In this document: one piece after another, positions 62,296 to 64,000 of the stretch
How the letters are laid out: each line of letters starts with the position of its first letter
How positions within the stretch are numbered: position 1 is the stretch's first letter
DNA from: Pseudomonadota bacterium
Lineage (GTDB): Bacteria > Pseudomonadota > Alphaproteobacteria > Sphingomonadales > Sphingomonadaceae
Direction: 5' to 3'
Length of the DNA stretch: 64,000 nt
Assembly (NCBI GenBank): GCA_021794525.1
Contig: JAJYQP010000026.1
Location: forward strand, 1-64,000
Program-made: the position numbers and the translations under genes
The notes under the pieces: generated by a model
What the model saw: the letters and a program-made list of their open reading frames with translations, nothing else
Told to the model about the DNA's origin: nothing
The model's database searches: none

Positions 62296-63522
62296 ATGCG
62301 CCACCTCGTCGCCGTCACTTCGCTGTTCGCCCTCGCTGCCTGCGGATTGAACGGCACGGACCGCTACAAGGACGAAGCGGCGGGGTCGGCCGCGGGGGTG
62401 GCAGCAGGTCAGGCATCCGCCAGCGATAATCTCGCCGACACCATGGCGTCGCGCGATGGCGAAGTCGCCGTGAACGATATCGCCGATCCCGAACAGCGCC
62501 CTGTCATGCAGGCGCAAGTCACGCTCGACCGCGCCGGCTTCATGCCCGGCGTGGTCGATGGCAAGATGGGGATGAGCACCGTCAACGCGCTGAAAGGGTT
62601 TCAGGAGGCGAACGGGCTGACCGTGACGGGCAAGCTGGACGATGCGACGAAGGCGGCGATTGCAAAGCTGCCGCAGGTGCCCGCTACCCGAGTGGTGACC
62701 ATTCCCGCCGACTGGGCCAGCGCGCAGTATTACAAGATCCCGGACAAGCCGGAGGACAAGGCCAGGATGCCCTCGCTTGGCTATGAGTCTCTCGACGAGC
62801 GTTTGGCGGAGCGGTTTCACACAACGGTTGAAACGCTGAAGATGCTCAACCCCGGCGGCAGGCCCGCAGGTGCGCCCGCGCCGAGTGGGGGCGTCACGCC
62901 CGCGCCGACCAGCAACGCGACGCCAAGCCCCACTCCCTCCACGAGCGGTCCCGGCTTCACGCCGCAGCCGGGTCCGCAATCGACTTTCAAGCCCGGCCAG
63001 CAAATCCGCGTGCCCAATATCGGCGCCGACCGAATCGAGCCGGGCAAGGTCGAGGATTCGAGCTGGCAGCAAACCCTCGCCTCGCTGGGCGTTGGGACAG
63101 TGCAGCCGAAGGTGGACCGGATCGTCGTCAGCAAGTCCGAGAACACGCTCAAGGCCTATGACGCGAGCGGCAAGCTAACCGCGATCTTCACTGTCAGCTC
63201 GGGCTCGAGCGAATTTCCGCTCCCGCTCGGGAACTGGGCCATCAAGGGCAAGGCCTACAACCCCGATTATCACTACGACCCCTCGCTGATCGTCGGCGCC
63301 GACAAGAACGACGAGAAGGAGAAGCTCCCCCCCGGTCCCAATGGCCCGGTGGGCGTGGTCTGGATCGACCTCAGCAAGGAGCATTACGGCATCCACGGCA
63401 CGCCCGACCCCGCGACCATCGGGCGTGCCCAGAGCAGCGGCTGCGTGCGGCTGACCAACTGGGACGCCGCGCGGCTCGCGCAGATGGTGTCGACATCCAC
63501 CAAGGTCGAGTTCGTGAAATGA
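62296..63522 (+). CDS. L,D-transpeptidase lipoprotein with peptidoglycan-binding domain
   Basis: 408 residues. Lipoprotein signal with lipobox ALAAC (Cys16). A PG_binding_1 domain (about 65-120: DRAGFMPGVVDGKMGMSTVN), a LysM-like or linker part (ERFHTTVETLKMLNPGG), a Pro/Thr/Ser-rich linker (about 198-235), and a YkuD catalytic domain (about 275-408). The active site is IHGTPDPATIGRAQSSGCVR: His367 and nucleophile Cys383. The position usually held by His in SHGC is Ser here, a variant seen in related proteins. It cross-links peptidoglycan or anchors proteins. ATG 62296; the stop overlaps the M23 gene start. Confidence 0.9.
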   Translation: MRHLVAVTSLFALAACGLNGTDRYKDEAAGSAAGVAAGQASASDNLADTMASRDGEVAVNDIADPEQRPVMQAQVTLDRAGFMPGVVDGKMGMSTVNALKGFQEANGLTVTGKLDDATKAAIAKLPQVPATRVVTIPADWASAQYYKIPDKPEDKARMPSLGYESLDERLAERFHTTVETLKMLNPGGRPAGAPAPSGGVTPAPTSNATPSPTPSTSGPGFTPQPGPQSTFKPGQQIRVPNIGADRIEPGKVEDSSWQQTLASLGVGTVQPKVDRIVVSKSENTLKAYDASGKLTAIFTVSSGSSEFPLPLGNWAIKGKAYNPDYHYDPSLIVGADKNDEKEKLPPGPNGPVGVVWIDLSKEHYGIHGTPDPATIGRAQSSGCVRLTNWDAARLAQMVSTSTKVEFVK

Positions 63523-64000
63523 CCCGCATGGCGCTCGGCGACCGGTTGCAGACCATTGCGGTGACCGCAGTGCTCACCAGCATCGGTTGGCTGGCGTTCG
63601 GCGGCGGGATGATCCGCGAGGTCGGCGACCTGTTCGTGTTACGCAAGACGCCGGAAGCAAGTTCTCCGAAGTCGCGACCCACCGCCGCGCCGTCAGCCGC
63701 TCCGACGGAGACGCCAGCCAAGGCCTCGGTGGTGGCAGTGGGAGACTATGTAATCCCCGTTGCCGGTGTCCGGCCCGAACAGCTCACCGATACCTTCACC
63801 GCGGCGCGGGCAAGCGGAACGCGGGTGCACGATGCCATCGACATCATGGCGCCGCGCGGCACGCCGGTTATGGCCGCTACGGCGGGCACGGTGGAGAAGC
63901 TCTTCACCTCGAAGCCAGGCGGTCTAACGATCTACGTCCGCAGTCCGGACAGGCGCACGATCACCTACTACGCCCACCTCGACGCCTACGCGCCCGGCCT
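63519..64000 (+). CDS. M23 family metallopeptidase (partial)
   Basis: The first 160 codons are in the window and the gene runs off the right edge. One N-terminal membrane segment (about 12-30), a Pro/Ala/Thr-rich linker (about 45-72), then the start of a lysostaphin-type LytM domain: HDAIDIMAPRGTPVMAATAG carries His104 and Asp108, and the YYAHL segment holds the HxH first His (153). Such enzymes cut peptidoglycan cross-links, or act as inactive activators. ATG 63519 overlaps the LDT stop by 4 bases, coupling a cross-linking enzyme to a putative endopeptidase. Confidence 0.88.
   Translation, partial: MTRMALGDRLQTIAVTAVLTSIGWLAFGGGMIREVGDLFVLRKTPEASSPKSRPTAAPSAAPTETPAKASVVAVGDYVIPVAGVRPEQLTDTFTAARASGTRVHDAIDIMAPRGTPVMAATAGTVEKLFTSKPGGLTIYVRSPDRRTITYYAHLDAYAPG

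Overview
The window is a contiguous stretch of chromosome from a high-GC alphaproteobacterium, most likely Sphingomonadales (Erythrobacteraceae-like). The pointers are the DivL-type pseudokinase followed by tsaE-amgK-murU-addB-addA-trxA, the recG/sdhE/mfd neighbourhood, the zapA-6S RNA-5-FCL order, the alphaproteobacterial AddAB type, frequent GTG/TTG starts, and dispersed palindromes of the kind common in these genomes. No phage, integrase, transposase, CRISPR array or plasmid gene was seen. Most genes are housekeeping genes.

Layout. 1-5.3 kb: a terminator, a PilZ protein, a small zincin, a GT-C-like membrane protein, then hemerythrin, phospholipase D and folE. 5.3-8 kb: a 1-Cys peroxiredoxin, a secreted hypothetical protein and ahcY behind a strong leader hairpin. 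8-19.4 kb: a tightly coupled chain, divL-tsaE-amgK-murU-addB-addA-trxA (cell-cycle signalling, t6A modification, cell-wall recycling, double-strand-break repair, thioredoxin). 19.4-25.4 kb: an inositol-phosphatase-family gene and argJ on the minus strand, then a small exported ORF, secA, a TSUP permease and tRNA-Asn. 25.5-35.2 kb: nadK, a GGDEF(degenerate)-EAL protein, mfd, sdhE, a PLP decarboxylase and recG.

35.2-45.1 kb is the accessory-looking part: five consecutive minus-strand genes, all with signal peptides and DUF11-like beta-sandwich modules. One is a 1691-residue protein whose C-terminal half looks like an outer-membrane beta-barrel. I read this as an uncharacterised cell-surface or secreted-filament locus; it is the best candidate for an undescribed system here.

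45.3-64 kb: tRNA-Pro, thyA, the branched-chain 2-oxoacid dehydrogenase operon (E1 alpha, E1 beta, E2, no E3) behind a near-consensus sigma-70 promoter, a frameshifted ydeI-like pseudogene, tRNA-Asp, a decayed ThuA-like gene tail, DUF2842, 5-FCL, a probable 6S RNA, zapA and a small coiled-coil gene. These are followed by the central-carbon group tkt-gap-pgk-thioesterase-class I aldolase, a lipoprotein, thiE, an OPT transporter, an L,D-transpeptidase lipoprotein and the start of an M23 peptidase cut by the window edge.

All assignments come from reading the sequence and translations by eye; no database search was run.
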